From: Chloroflexota bacterium | GTDB taxonomy: Bacteria > Chloroflexota > Anaerolineae > Aggregatilineales > Phototrophicaceae | Reading direction: 5' to 3' | DNA: 23,396 bases | Assembly: GCA_026706395.1 (NCBI GenBank) | Contig: JAPOYU010000028.1 | Location: forward strand, 1-23,396 | In this document: in pieces, positions 15,979 through 23,396 of the stretch | How the letters are laid out: the number at the start of each line of letters is the position of its first letter | How positions within the stretch are numbered: the stretch's first letter is position 1 | Notes under the pieces: generated by a model | Told to the model about the DNA's origin: nothing | Seen by the model: only the letters and a program-made list of their open reading frames with translations | Databases searched by the model: none | Position numbers and translations under genes: made by a program

Positions 15979-16036
15979 TCGTACGGCCGATCCGCTGCCT
16001 CGCCCACAATCACATCAAAGCCCAAAGGTCTTAGCT

Positions 16037-16090
16037 TCCCCCCATCCCGATGGGGGGACCGAGGGGGTAACTGAAGCCCCGCCCCTACAA
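16037..16090. repeat. Hairpin repeats between convergent genes (families B and A)
   Basis: A perfect 9-bp stem, TCCCCCCAT / ATGGGGGGA with loop CCCG (16037-16058), is followed by GAGGGGGT (family B) and then by CGCCCCTACAA (to 16090), the end of a family A unit read on the minus strand. The family A end supplies the stop codon of the desaturase gene. The stem lies between two convergent genes and may act in transcript end formation for both. Confidence 0.6.
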
Positions 16091-17098
16091 CCTCTGCGGA
16101 CTCGGCAACTCCGGCGCGAACTGATAATCCGGCTCGATCTGCTGACGCCGCAGAATCGGGATGATCTGCCGCCATGTCCCAATGATTCCTTGACAAGGCT
16201 CCGGCATATCATGCTTCACCAGCCGGTGCAATTTGGGCAGATTGTAGAAAGGCACCGCCGCGTACATATGATGCTCGATGTGGTAATTCATCTGCCAATA
16301 GAGGAAAGCCAGGGCAGGATTCAGCGTGATGGTTCGCGTATTGATGCGATAATCCGGCGTGTTGTCCGTTAAACCAATATGCTGCGCCACATTCAATAGA
16401 TATTGAAAACCGCCGGCATAAAATGGCGCGAAACTCACCAGCACCGCCAGCATCCACCAGCCCGTCAGCGCCGAGAACAGCACGATCAGCCCGTGACCGA
16501 TGATGAGTGTCCGCGCCCAGTTGAAGAGCGCCCGCCGGCCCTTCACATTTTCCGGCGGGAAAAGAACCTGCTCCCAATCGTCTTTGATCACGCCGAAACA
16601 GAGTCTAAGCGTGTGTCTCATGCGCAAGAAGAAGCCGCGCGCATTGATGAAGGCAAAGCCGAGATAAGACTTGAGCGTGAACTTGACCGGCAGCACAACC
16701 TCCGAATCATCGGGCGGGTGCAAGGTGTAGCGGTGATGCGCCTGATGGCTCGCCCAGAACGAGATGTGATTGTGCCAGCCCAGAAAGCTGAAAATGCGGA
16801 CAAAGAACTCATTTAGCCATTGGGTCTTGAACACGGTCTTGTGGCAGAATTCGTGGTGTCCATTAACGGTAAATTTTTGCAAAGATCCATGCAAGTAAAT
16901 CAGCGCGATGACGACCAACCAATGCGCCCGGCCGACGGCGTACCAAGCCAGCGCCCCCGTGATGAAGAGCACTGCCAGGAAAGCTAAAGTCTGCGCCATG
17001 CCCTTGACATCGCTGCGTTGGTTGAGCCGCGCCAAATCCGCGGCCGACACCGGCGAACGATAAAAATTGATGCGTCTTGCTCGCTTGTCTTCGGTCAT
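16085..17098 (-). CDS. Membrane fatty-acid desaturase/hydroxylase
   Basis: 337 residues with several membrane spans (about 36-70 and 196-232) and three histidine boxes: GHHEFCH (H82-x3-H86), SHQAHHR (H118, H121, H122) and NYHIEHHMY (H273, H276, H277), plus NVAQHIGL (H240). These bind the di-iron centre of membrane desaturases and hydroxylases. The QHIGLTDNTPDYR ... YWQMNYHIEHH region resembles MocD-like members, but acyl substrate and regiochemistry cannot be read. ATG 17098 with GAGAGG 7 bases upstream is preferred to GTG 17116. The stop codon lies in a dispersed repeat. It is monocistronic and unrelated in direction to its neighbours; electron donor genes are not present here. Confidence 0.88.
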   Translation of the reverse strand: MTEDKRARRINFYRSPVSAADLARLNQRSDVKGMAQTLAFLAVLFITGALAWYAVGRAHWLVVIALIYLHGSLQKFTVNGHHEFCHKTVFKTQWLNEFFVRIFSFLGWHNHISFWASHQAHHRYTLHPPDDSEVVLPVKFTLKSYLGFAFINARGFFLRMRHTLRLCFGVIKDDWEQVLFPPENVKGRRALFNWARTLIIGHGLIVLFSALTGWWMLAVLVSFAPFYAGGFQYLLNVAQHIGLTDNTPDYRINTRTITLNPALAFLYWQMNYHIEHHMYAAVPFYNLPKLHRLVKHDMPEPCQGIIGTWRQIIPILRRQQIEPDYQFAPELPSPQRL

Positions 17099-17236
17099 CC
17101 CTCGACCTCTCTTCACCCCGGGCTATATCAATGGCATAACCCGGTCTTGCCCCTACTAAGCCCAATTATATACGGATAAAGCCACAAATTCGCAGCTTCG
17201 GCGCTGTCCCGCCGTTTGCACACCCACCCAACCGGC

Positions 17237-17262
17237 TGTAGGGACGAGCCTTGGCTCGCCCG
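17237..17262. repeat. Family A hairpin repeat
   Basis: TGTAGGGA is followed by the stem CGAGCC, loop TT, GGCTCG and CCCG. The same stem, CGAGCC-TT-GGCTCG, is repeated at 21236-21249. Confidence 0.65.
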
Positions 17263-17301
17263 CCTGCTCCCATGCAACCTGCGCCACCCGCCGGCTCCCC
17301 C

Positions 17302-17590
17302 TTAGCTCTCCACCGATTCATAAAGCAGTCCCAACTCAGCCAACTGCCGCTGACTCTCCACCATCCCGCCCGGACGACTCCGCGCCAACCAGAGCAAAGG
17401 TATAGACTATCGTATTGCGCAGCGCGATCCAGAAGTCATCATCGTCCACAAGCTCAACATAGTTCTCCGCCCCGGCGAATTTCGGCGCGCTGAAGACATC
17501 CCATTCCGCTGTCGACAGCGCCAGCCCCCCAACCGCCGGAATGAAGATGAACAGCATCACCAGAATGAAGTTGGGCGCCAGGAACAAACA
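17302..17590 (-). pseudogene. Decayed remnant of a sugar ABC permease (MalF/UgpA-like N-terminus) joined to an unknown C-terminal tail
   Basis: On the minus strand from about 17587 the reading FLAPNFILVMLFIFIPAVGG, then FAGAENYVELVDDDDFWIALRNTIVYTF, matches the N-terminal part of carbohydrate ABC permeases, where a helix and an ENY segment precede the core. A TAG stops the frame just upstream and no full start is present. After NTIVYTF the sequence no longer fits a permease. A different frame then reads GGMVESQRQLAELGLLYESVES and stops at 17302; this looks like the tail of another protein, which I cannot identify. It appears to be a deletion relic of a former transport locus. The remainder of 17099-17846 holds one repeat and nothing else recognisable. 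Confidence 0.65.
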
Positions 17591-17846
17591 CGCCCAGCAA
17601 TCTGACTAAGTAGCGCTCTGCGACCGTATTGCTTTCCCAAGCGGGCGGCGCTCACCCGAATAATGCCGCCGATATTCATCTTCAAACAGCGCCCGTATTT
17701 CGCATTCCCAAAATACAAATTTACCGCGTCTCTCCGCTCAAAACGAATTGATCCCGATTTCGACCGCCACCCCGCAAAATCACGGCCTGCCTTCGGATGA
17801 ACTCCCCCTCTTGTACCCACACAACCCCCGCCCCCACAACCAACTT

Positions 17847-17875
17847 TTGCACCTCCGTCCCTTGCCATGTACAAT
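17847..17875 (+). promoter_or_regulatory. Promoter of the carbohydrate ABC operon
   Basis: TTGCAC (17847-17852), a 17-base spacer and TACAAT (17870-17875) form a good sigma-70 promoter about 34 bases before the start codon of the binding protein. No operator-like palindrome is obvious beside it. Confidence 0.55.
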
Positions 17876-17908
17876 TCCAAATAGAAACCACTGAAAGGGG
17901 AAAACAAA

Positions 17909-19135
17909 ATGAAGCAACGCTTACTTACCCTTGTTCTGCTCACCTTCCTGTTCAGCCTCTTCCTCACCGCCCCGGCCGCCGCCCAGGACACCATCTCCTT
18001 CCTCGCGCCGCCCTGGGGCGTGCCGCCGGATGAAGCCCTACTCAACGCCTTCATGGAAGAGAGCGGCATCACTGTCGAAATCCAGTCCGTGCAAATGCAG
18101 GATCTCCACAGCCGCGTACAAGTCTCCGCTGCCGCGGGGGAGGCGCCTGCCGACGTCATCTTCATTACACAAGAAGGTCCGTCAAATGTCGTCGCCACCG
18201 GCAATTTGCTGCCGCTCAACGACCTGCTTGATATGGGCGATCTGGATCTGGACGACATCGAGAAAATGGATTTCTGGACCATCGACGGCGATGTCTTCGC
18301 CATTACCACTTACCTGCAACTGGTCATGATGGACTACAACAGCGCCCGCACCGCCGAAGCCGGCTTTGATTCGCCGCCGACCACCTGGGCGGAAGTAGAC
18401 GCGCAGGCGCGCGCCATCCGCGACGCTGGCATCGACGATCATCCCATCGCGATGGGCGCCATCAACTGGTCCTGGTGGCTGATCGCGCTGAGCATGGGCG
18501 ACCCGATGTTCGATGACGATCTCAACCCGGTCTTCGCTGATGAAGGCAGCAAGGCCCGCGAGGCGATGGCTCTGCTCAAGACCTGGTTTGATGACGAGTT
18601 GATCAGCCCCGCCATCCTCGAAGGCAGCATCGGCCAGCATCCGCTTTTCTGGAGCGGCGTCGGCACCTTCCATCAAGGCTGGCAAGGCTCGGTCGTGCGC
18701 GGCAACGCCGAAGCTTCCATGCAAGCGCCCAATGTCGAATACCTCGTACTGCCCGAAGTCGGCAATACCTGGAGCTTCCCCGCCGGCATCGGCATCTCGG
18801 TCGATAGCGAAAATGTCGAAGCGGCTTGGGAATTCGTCAAATGGTATGTCGGTGATGACAACATGATCGCCATTTGGAACGCCTTCGGCCTCTATCCGTC
18901 TCGCATTTCCATCAGCAGCGCCCTAAACGAAGCCGGCGAGATTCAGGGCTATGACGAAATCGTCGAGCAGGGCATGCACGTCAATGAATTGCCGCGCTAT
19001 GCGCTTTGGTGGGGACCCTGGTCCACATCCGTCAGCGAGGTCATCCGCGAAGGCATGACCGCCGGCGCCTCCGCCGACGACATGATCAATCAGTTAGCTG
19101 ATGAATGGAACGAGCTCAAGGAAGAGTACGAGTAG
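17909..19135 (+). CDS. Carbohydrate ABC transporter substrate-binding protein (family 1)
   Basis: 408 residues with a Sec signal: MKQR, a hydrophobic core LLTLVLLTFLFSLFLT and cleavage near PAAA-QD (25/26). The mature part shows family-1 sugar-binder traits: an early TISFLAPPWG strand, EAPADVIFITQEG, the middle PPTTWAEVDAQARAI helix, GVGTFHQGWQGS, GIGISVDSENVEAAWEFVKWYV and an acidic C-terminus. Many Trp residues (WSWW, ALWWGPW) fit sugar stacking. GAAAGGGG lies 8 bases before the ATG. It is separated from its permeases by 225 bases with hairpin repeats. No ATPase gene follows, so a shared MsmK/UgpC-type ATPase elsewhere is likely. The ligand cannot be read from sequence. Confidence 0.9.
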   Translation: MKQRLLTLVLLTFLFSLFLTAPAAAQDTISFLAPPWGVPPDEALLNAFMEESGITVEIQSVQMQDLHSRVQVSAAAGEAPADVIFITQEGPSNVVATGNLLPLNDLLDMGDLDLDDIEKMDFWTIDGDVFAITTYLQLVMMDYNSARTAEAGFDSPPTTWAEVDAQARAIRDAGIDDHPIAMGAINWSWWLIALSMGDPMFDDDLNPVFADEGSKAREAMALLKTWFDDELISPAILEGSIGQHPLFWSGVGTFHQGWQGSVVRGNAEASMQAPNVEYLVLPEVGNTWSFPAGIGISVDSENVEAAWEFVKWYVGDDNMIAIWNAFGLYPSRISISSALNEAGEIQGYDEIVEQGMHVNELPRYALWWGPWSTSVSEVIREGMTAGASADDMINQLADEWNELKEEYE

Positions 19136-19165
19136 ACTTGCTACTGGGGGCGGGATGGTTGTGAT

Positions 19166-19361
19166 TTTATCCCCCTCTAAATCTCCCCTCATTGCAATGG
19201 GGGGAGACTTCTTTGTCGCCGGACAGTTGGTCGTACCATACCGACGCGCGGATCCGGCGCATCATTCCAATTGTCGTCTCCGCCAGAAGCGCTCTCCCTC
19301 CCTGATGCTTCGGACGTCTGCCATAGAGATGGCGGGAAAAGGCCGAGGGGAGGGGTAGAAA
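19166..19361. repeat. Family B repeats between binding-protein and permease genes
   Basis: CTCCCCTCATTG / CAATGGGGGGAG (19183-19206) is a near-perfect inverted repeat with one T-G pair. A second, partial copy has GCTCTCCCTCCCTGATGC (19291-19308) and GGGGAGGGGTAGAAA (19347-19361), the latter identical over 15 bases to 22537-22551. That end forms the ribosome site of the following gene. The hairpin is placed where a transport operon often lowers permease output. Confidence 0.6.
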
Positions 19362-20278
19362 TGCGCCGCCTGCTATCATCCGACTCGCGTTACGTCATCG
19401 TCGTCCTCGCGCCGATCATCCTGCTCATCGCTTTCTTCATCTATTATCCCGCGATCAATACCTTCCAAACCAGCCAGACAAACTTCAACCTGCGCATACA
19501 CCGCGAACAGGGCAAGGCGAAGTTCCGCGGCTTCGACAACTACGTCAAACTGGTCGAAGACGAAGAATTCTGGGAGGTCACCGGGCGCAGCTTCCTCGTC
19601 GTCGGCTTGACCCTCCCGCTGGAAATGGTCGTCGCCTTCGGCATCGCCATGCTCCTCAACCAGCGTTTCCCCGGCCGCGGGATCGTCCGCACCCTGGCCA
19701 TCCTGCCCTGGATGCTGCCCGGCGTCGTCAACGGCTTCCTCTGGGGCTGGCTGCTCAACGGCGAATACGGCGCCCTCAACGGCTTCCTCTATCAACTAGG
19801 CTTGATCGGCGAATACCGCTATTGGCTGCGCGCCCCGGAAAGTCAGATCCTGTGGGTCGCCGTCGTGCAGACCTGGACCCGCTACGCCTTCCCCACCATC
19901 ATCCTGCTCGCCGGCCTGCAAAGCATACCGGAAGACCTCTACGACGCCGCCAAAGTCGATGGCGCCAGCGCCATCAGACGCGTCCGCCATATCACCTTCC
20001 CCCTGCTCCTGCCCTCCTTCGGCATCGCCCTCGTCGTCGAATTCATCGCCGCCTTCCAAATCTTCGATGTCGTCTGGACCCTCACCGCGGGCAGCTCGGC
20101 CGGCGGCGCCATGAACCCCTTCACCAAAACGCTCATGCTCTACAATTACGAACTGGTCTTCCGCGATCTGCGCGTCGGCCTCGGCGCGGCCCTGTCCTAC
20201 ATCATCCTCGTCATGTCCCTCTTCGTCGGGCTCATCTTCGTCTGGCGCGTCTACAACCAGGGAGTCCAGGAACAATGA
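19361..20278 (+). CDS. Carbohydrate ABC permease 1 (MalF/UgpA type)
   Basis: 305 residues, about six membrane spans. The first helix is YVIVVLAPIILLIAFFIYYPAI; FRGFDNYVKLVEDEEFW precedes the core; the coupling EAA loop is EDLYDAAKVDGASAIRRVRHITFPLLLP; the late FDVVWTLTAGS segment is conserved. ATG 19361 is chosen because GGGGAGGGG lies just upstream and the first helix begins soon after; longer readings extend into repeat DNA. Its stop overlaps the next start (ATGA), so the two permeases are translationally coupled. It works as a heterodimer with the next gene product in the inner membrane. Confidence 0.92.
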   Translation: MRRLLSSDSRYVIVVLAPIILLIAFFIYYPAINTFQTSQTNFNLRIHREQGKAKFRGFDNYVKLVEDEEFWEVTGRSFLVVGLTLPLEMVVAFGIAMLLNQRFPGRGIVRTLAILPWMLPGVVNGFLWGWLLNGEYGALNGFLYQLGLIGEYRYWLRAPESQILWVAVVQTWTRYAFPTIILLAGLQSIPEDLYDAAKVDGASAIRRVRHITFPLLLPSFGIALVVEFIAAFQIFDVVWTLTAGSSAGGAMNPFTKTLMLYNYELVFRDLRVGLGAALSYIILVMSLFVGLIFVWRVYNQGVQEQ

Positions 20279-21159
20279 AACTCGGCCTCCGCGGTCAGGA
20301 ACGCCTCCGCCTCGCCATCATCTACGCCCTCTGCGCCATCGTGCTCATCTGGGCTCTCGCCCCCATCTACTGGGTCGCCGTCAGCAGCATCTCCACCCGC
20401 CGCGAACTCTACGCCCGCCCCTACAAAATCTGGTTCCCCAGCCAACCAACGCTGGAATCCTATCACACCATCTTCACCCAGGGCGCCAAATTCCGCGACG
20501 GCGGCTTCTCCCCCACCGCCGACCTGATGAGTTCGGGCCTGCGCAACAGCGTCATCATCAGCATCGCCTCGGCCGGCATCGTCACCCTGCTCGCCACTGG
20601 TGCCGGTTACGCCTTCGCCCGCATGGAATTCAAGGGTAAAAACGCCATCTTCCTGCTCATCATGCTCATGCTGCCCCTGCCCATCTGGGTCTCGCTCATC
20701 GCCCTTTTTTTCATCATGTCCCGGCTCGATCTGATCGATACTCTGCTCGGCCTCATCCTTATCTTCGTCACCCTGCTCCTGCCCCTCTCCGTCTGGATGA
20801 TGACCACCTTCGTCCGCGATATCCCCTACGAGATCCAGGACGCCGCCCGCGTCGACGGCGCCGACCGCTGGCGCCTGCTCTACAGCATCATCCTGCCCCT
20901 GGCCCGCCCGGGCATGGTCGCCGTCTTCCTGGTCGGCATGCTCTCCACCTGGAATAACTTCCTCATCCCCCTGATCTTCTCCCGCACCGACGATTCCCAG
21001 CCCCTTACCATCGTGCTCACCCTCTTCATCGGCCAATACGAAGTCGCCTGGGAAGACATGTCCGCCGCCGCTGTGGTGACCATGCTGCCGCCTTTCCTTA
21101 TGGCGCTCTTCTTCCAGCGCTACCTGGTGCGCGGCTTGACTATGGGCGCGGTCAAATAA
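20275..21159 (+). CDS. Carbohydrate ABC permease 2 (MalG/UgpE type)
   Basis: 294 residues. The N-terminal helix IIYALCAIVLIWALAPIYWVAVSSI and FPSQPTLESYHTIF are typical of MalG-type partners; RNSVIISIASAGIVTLLATGAGYAFARMEF opens the core; the EAA loop is YEIQDAARVDGADRWRLLYSIILPLARPGM; the C-terminus RYLVRGLTMGAVK is the familiar ending of this family. ATG 20275 overlaps the previous stop. Codon use is strongly C-ending, like permease 1, which also creates long meaningless antisense readings. Confidence 0.93.
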   Translation: MKLGLRGQERLRLAIIYALCAIVLIWALAPIYWVAVSSISTRRELYARPYKIWFPSQPTLESYHTIFTQGAKFRDGGFSPTADLMSSGLRNSVIISIASAGIVTLLATGAGYAFARMEFKGKNAIFLLIMLMLPLPIWVSLIALFFIMSRLDLIDTLLGLILIFVTLLLPLSVWMMTTFVRDIPYEIQDAARVDGADRWRLLYSIILPLARPGMVAVFLVGMLSTWNNFLIPLIFSRTDDSQPLTIVLTLFIGQYEVAWEDMSAAAVVTMLPPFLMALFFQRYLVRGLTMGAVK

Positions 21160-21178
21160 CGCCACCCCACGCGAAATC

Positions 21179-21253
21179 CGTAGGGGCGGCTCGGTCGTCC
21201 GACTTGTACCACACACAAAAGAATCGGTGGAGAGGCGAGCCTTGGCTCGCCCG
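21179..21253. repeat. Two family A hairpin repeats
   Basis: The first unit (21179-21201) begins CGTAGGGGCGGCTCGG. The second (21234-21253) is a perfect GGCGAGCC, loop TT, GGCTCGCC hairpin with the same stem as 17246-17258. No promoter or gene is obvious in the rest of the 21160-21454 gap. Confidence 0.6.
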
Positions 21254-21454
21254 TAATCAGCGCATCCGGAGGTGATTTCTCAGGCTTATTCCTTGACCTG
21301 GAGCAGCCGCCGCAACGGCAATCTGAACCCAGGCAGCATCGTCCCGCCGCTCAATGCATCCTCCAGCCCGAGCGTCTCGCGCCGCGCCGAACACGCAAGC
21401 TTGCGGGTCAATGACGAACGCGATATAGTACGGGCAATAGTGGTGCGAGAGATC

Positions 21455-22375
21455 ATGCCCGTACAAGAAACGGCTACACTCACCCCCCAGTCTTTAACTA
21501 GTAACGGCTACACCCTCTCCTCAGCGCCGAACCGCCTTGGCTGGTTGACTCGCTCTGACCCGGACGCTTCCATCAGCTCGCTGCGAGAGCAGTATGACGA
21601 ACAGGGCTACCTCTGGCTCAAAGGCATCCTCGACCGCGCCGACATCCTCGACTTCCGCCGCCGCTACTTTGCCGCCTTCGCCGATACTGGCTTGGTCCGT
21701 TGCGACATTGACCCCGGCGAAGGCATCTACGACGGCGCGAAGGAAGACAAGAACCTGATCCGCAAGTTGCAGATGGAAACCCATCGCTGGGCCGCGTACG
21801 AAGCCTTCTGCCTCGCCAAACCGATCTATCAGTTCTACGAATCCTTCTTCGAGGGCGCGGTCTACCTGCACAAGCGCAAGCTCATCCGCCACGTCCCGCC
21901 CGGCGATGTCAGCACGACCGGCGCCCATTACGACCTGGTTTACTTCCGCGCCGGCACCGATGCCGTCTGCACCAGCTGGATACCCATCGGCGATACCCCG
22001 CCTGAGATGGGCGGGCTAATCTACCTGGAGAACTCGCACCACTTCGGACGCCGCAAAGAAGCCGAGTTCACGGCGCTCAACGCCGATCTGGAACCGGAAG
22101 AGCGCATAAACGCCTTCAACAAGAATATGGGGCTGCACGGCTGGCTGACCAAAGACCTGCCCGCGCTCGCCGATCGCCTCGATACGCGCTGGCTGATGGC
22201 CGATTATGAAGCCGGCGACATGGTCGTGCACGGCGCCTACACCACCCACGCCGCCACCGCCAACGCCTCGCCCGATTGCCGCATCCGCCTCTCGACCGAC
22301 ATCCGCTACCAACGTGTAAAAGAAGAGATCGACATCCGCTGGAGCAACCACTGGTCCTTCGATGATGTCCAATAA
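21455..22375 (+). CDS. Phytanoyl-CoA dioxygenase (PhyH) family Fe(II)/2-oxoglutarate oxygenase
   Basis: 306 residues. EQYDEQGYLWLKGILDRADIL is the usual PhyH N-terminal helix-strand. The iron-binding H-x-D is seen as GAHYDL (H158, D160), and the distal His is probably H265 in GDMVVHGAYTTHAATAN, followed by R276/R278, one of which would hold 2-oxoglutarate. GGLIYLENSHH is the conserved beta strand before the second lobe. Cytoplasmic hydroxylase; bacterial PhyH proteins act on many small molecules and phosphonates, so the name says little about substrate. The start is uncertain: ATG 21455 has GAGAG upstream, whereas an upstream reading to 21272 adds a low-complexity Ser/Arg stretch that looks non-coding. 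It is in the same direction as the permeases but 295 bases away. Confidence 0.85.
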   Translation: MPVQETATLTPQSLTSNGYTLSSAPNRLGWLTRSDPDASISSLREQYDEQGYLWLKGILDRADILDFRRRYFAAFADTGLVRCDIDPGEGIYDGAKEDKNLIRKLQMETHRWAAYEAFCLAKPIYQFYESFFEGAVYLHKRKLIRHVPPGDVSTTGAHYDLVYFRAGTDAVCTSWIPIGDTPPEMGGLIYLENSHHFGRRKEAEFTALNADLEPEERINAFNKNMGLHGWLTKDLPALADRLDTRWLMADYEAGDMVVHGAYTTHAATANASPDCRIRLSTDIRYQRVKEEIDIRWSNHWSFDDVQ

Positions 22376-22506
22376 TCCACAGCCCCCGCAAACGCATCAA
22401 TTCTCAACACGCGCCGGGGCGGCGCTTGGCCAGCAGGCCAAATTCGCTCTCTCGTGCTCAGCGTGGCTAAACTCGCGGCCAAATCATCGACTTCGCGCAG
22501 CTTTCG

Positions 22507-22601
22507 CTCCCCTCCCCAATGCATGGGGAGGGGCTGGGGGAGGGGTAGAAAACCCAGCCCATCCACGTCGAAATCTGCAGGGCCGACTCTGTGAGTCGCC
22601 C
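22507..22601. repeat. Family B and family A hairpin repeats
   Basis: Family B: CCCCTCCCC (22509-22517), loop AATGCAT, GGGGAGGGG (22525-22533), followed by a further GGGGAGGGGTAGAAA (22537-22551). Family A: CGACTC, loop TGT, GAGTCG (22584-22598) within GCAGGGC ... GCCC. They occupy the gap between the PhyH gene and the Tat-type binding protein. The rest of 22376-22697 shows no gene. Confidence 0.6.
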
Positions 22602-22697
22602 AGGATGAGTTCTAAGGAGGTGACCTTTAGACTCACGCGCCAAAAATGAATAGTAGCGCCATACTCGCAAATCTATAGCCAAATAAGGAGCAATCTC

Positions 22698-23396
22698 ATG
22701 ACCCAACAAAGGAAAACCGGACTGTCTCGCCGGGAAATGCTCAAGACCATCGCCGGCAGCGCCGTCGCCCTTGGCGCGCTGCCCGCCGTCAGCGTCTTGG
22801 CGCAAGATCCGGTCACCATCACTTACTGGCATGGCTGGACCGAACAATGGGAGAACTACGTCCAGGACATCGTCGACGCCTTCCACGAACACCAGGATGC
22901 CATTCGCGTCGAGCCGCTGGTCGTCCCCTACGGCGACTTTCTGGTGCGCTTGACCGCCGCCATTTCCGCCGGCAACCCGCCTGACATCGTCACCTTCTTC
23001 GGCTCGAATGAGATTCCGGGATTGGCCGCGTTGGGTGGCATCACGCCATACACAGAGCTGGGACCGCCAGAAGAGATCGCCGCCATTGAGGAGTTTCTCA
23101 CGCCAGCGGCTTTGGCCGGCGGCGTGGTCGACGGCACGGTCTATGGCACGCCGAGCGGCTTCGGCGTCTACGACCTGGCCTGGAACAAGAATCAATTTGA
23201 AGAGTCGGGCCTGGACCCCGAAGTCGGCCCCGGCACGATCGAAGAACTGGATGCGATGGCGGAGCAACTCACGGTCGAAGACGCTGATGGCAATCTGGAT
23301 CGCGTTGGTCTGCTGCATCTTGGCTCTCACGCTTCACACCATCGCGCCTGGTTCGGCAACTTTGGCGGCCAGATTTACGATGCCGAGAACGACGCC
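22698..23396 (+). CDS. Tat-exported carbohydrate-binding protein (family 1), cut by the window edge
   Basis: 233 codons are visible without a stop, running to the last base. The N-terminus has a twin-arginine motif SRREMLK (10-16), a mild hydrophobic stretch TIAGSAVALGALPAVSV and a cleavage site near VLA-QD (35/36). The mature part begins with the family-1 sugar-binder pattern VTITYWHGWTEQWENYVQDIVDAFH, then PPDIVTFFGSNEI, YGTPSGFGVYDLAWNKNQFEESGLD and a LDAMAEQL helix. AAGGAG lies 7 bases before ATG 22698. It probably begins another sugar importer operon to the right. Tat export suggests the protein folds before transport; binders in Chloroflexota and Actinobacteria often use this route. Confidence 0.9.
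   Translation, partial: MTQQRKTGLSRREMLKTIAGSAVALGALPAVSVLAQDPVTITYWHGWTEQWENYVQDIVDAFHEHQDAIRVEPLVVPYGDFLVRLTAAISAGNPPDIVTFFGSNEIPGLAALGGITPYTELGPPEEIAAIEEFLTPAALAGGVVDGTVYGTPSGFGVYDLAWNKNQFEESGLDPEVGPGTIEELDAMAEQLTVEDADGNLDRVGLLHLGSHASHHRAWFGNFGGQIYDAENDA

Noticed and set aside
17557..18309. Minus-strand reading of 250 codons
   Set aside because: It is mostly antisense to the sugar-binding protein; only its last part crosses the decayed permease, in the wrong frame.
20251..21216. Long minus-strand reading rich in Asp, Glu, Gly and His
   Set aside because: The composition is that expected from the reverse of a C-ending permease gene, and it is antisense to permease 2.
21272..21454. N-terminal extension of the PhyH protein
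   Set aside because: The 61 extra residues are low-complexity, unlike the family, and lie just after repeat DNA; ATG 21455 leads directly into the conserved domain.

Overview
This 23.4 kb window is a moderately GC-rich bacterial catabolic and transport region. It holds 19 intact or edge-cut protein genes and one decayed locus. I see no rRNA, tRNA, CRISPR array or transposase. Three things fit a Chloroflexota (Anaerolineae-like) genome: many ABC importers for sugars or peptides, Sec and Tat substrate-binding proteins whose signals end in A-Q, and the company of CaiB, MaoC, DUF2961/GH172 and PhyH families. GC-rich hairpin repeats between genes are also compatible. This assignment is inference, not proof.

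Layout. (1) 1-1460: a regulatory-looking palindrome cluster at the left edge, hairpin repeats and an M42 metallopeptidase gene. (2) 1462-8721: a catabolic cluster. It has a leftward signal-less solute-binding-protein homologue and a rightward MaoC hydratase - IclR regulator - Gfo/Idh/MocA dehydrogenase run with a small coiled-coil membrane protein. A leftward COG3618 lactonase follows, then a rightward CaiB/BaiF CoA-transferase - second MaoC protein - RhaM-like mutarotase run. Both divergent intergenic regions carry the same rare 14-bp palindrome (TTTTGC-NN-GCAAAA), the likely operator of the local IclR protein. (3) 8722-15978: an Opp/Dpp-type ABC importer (binding protein, two permeases, two ATPases) followed by a cytoplasmic GH172 (DUF2961) protein. 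(4) 15979-17908: a leftward fatty-acid desaturase/hydroxylase gene and a decayed sugar-permease remnant between repeats. (5) 17909-22375: a carbohydrate ABC importer without its own ATPase gene (binding protein and two permeases), then a PhyH-type Fe(II)/2-oxoglutarate oxygenase. (6) 22698 to the edge: the start of a Tat-exported sugar-binding protein.

Working model (inference). Oligosaccharides or glycosides enter through the two importers, and furanosides may be cleaved inside by the GH172 protein. A 6-deoxy or related sugar is then equilibrated by the mutarotase, oxidised by the Gfo/Idh enzyme and its lactone opened by the COG3618 enzyme. What is unusual is that the rest of the cluster is CoA chemistry (CaiB transferase plus two MaoC proteins) rather than the sugar-acid dehydratase, kinase and aldolase of known rhamnose or fucose routes.

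Main points to check are this possible CoA-dependent sugar-acid route, a MaoC pair in which one member lacks the catalytic histidine, an Opp ATPase whose H-loop is cleanly missing, a solute-binding protein with no export signal, and dispersed repeats that supply a stop codon to one gene and a ribosome-binding site to another.
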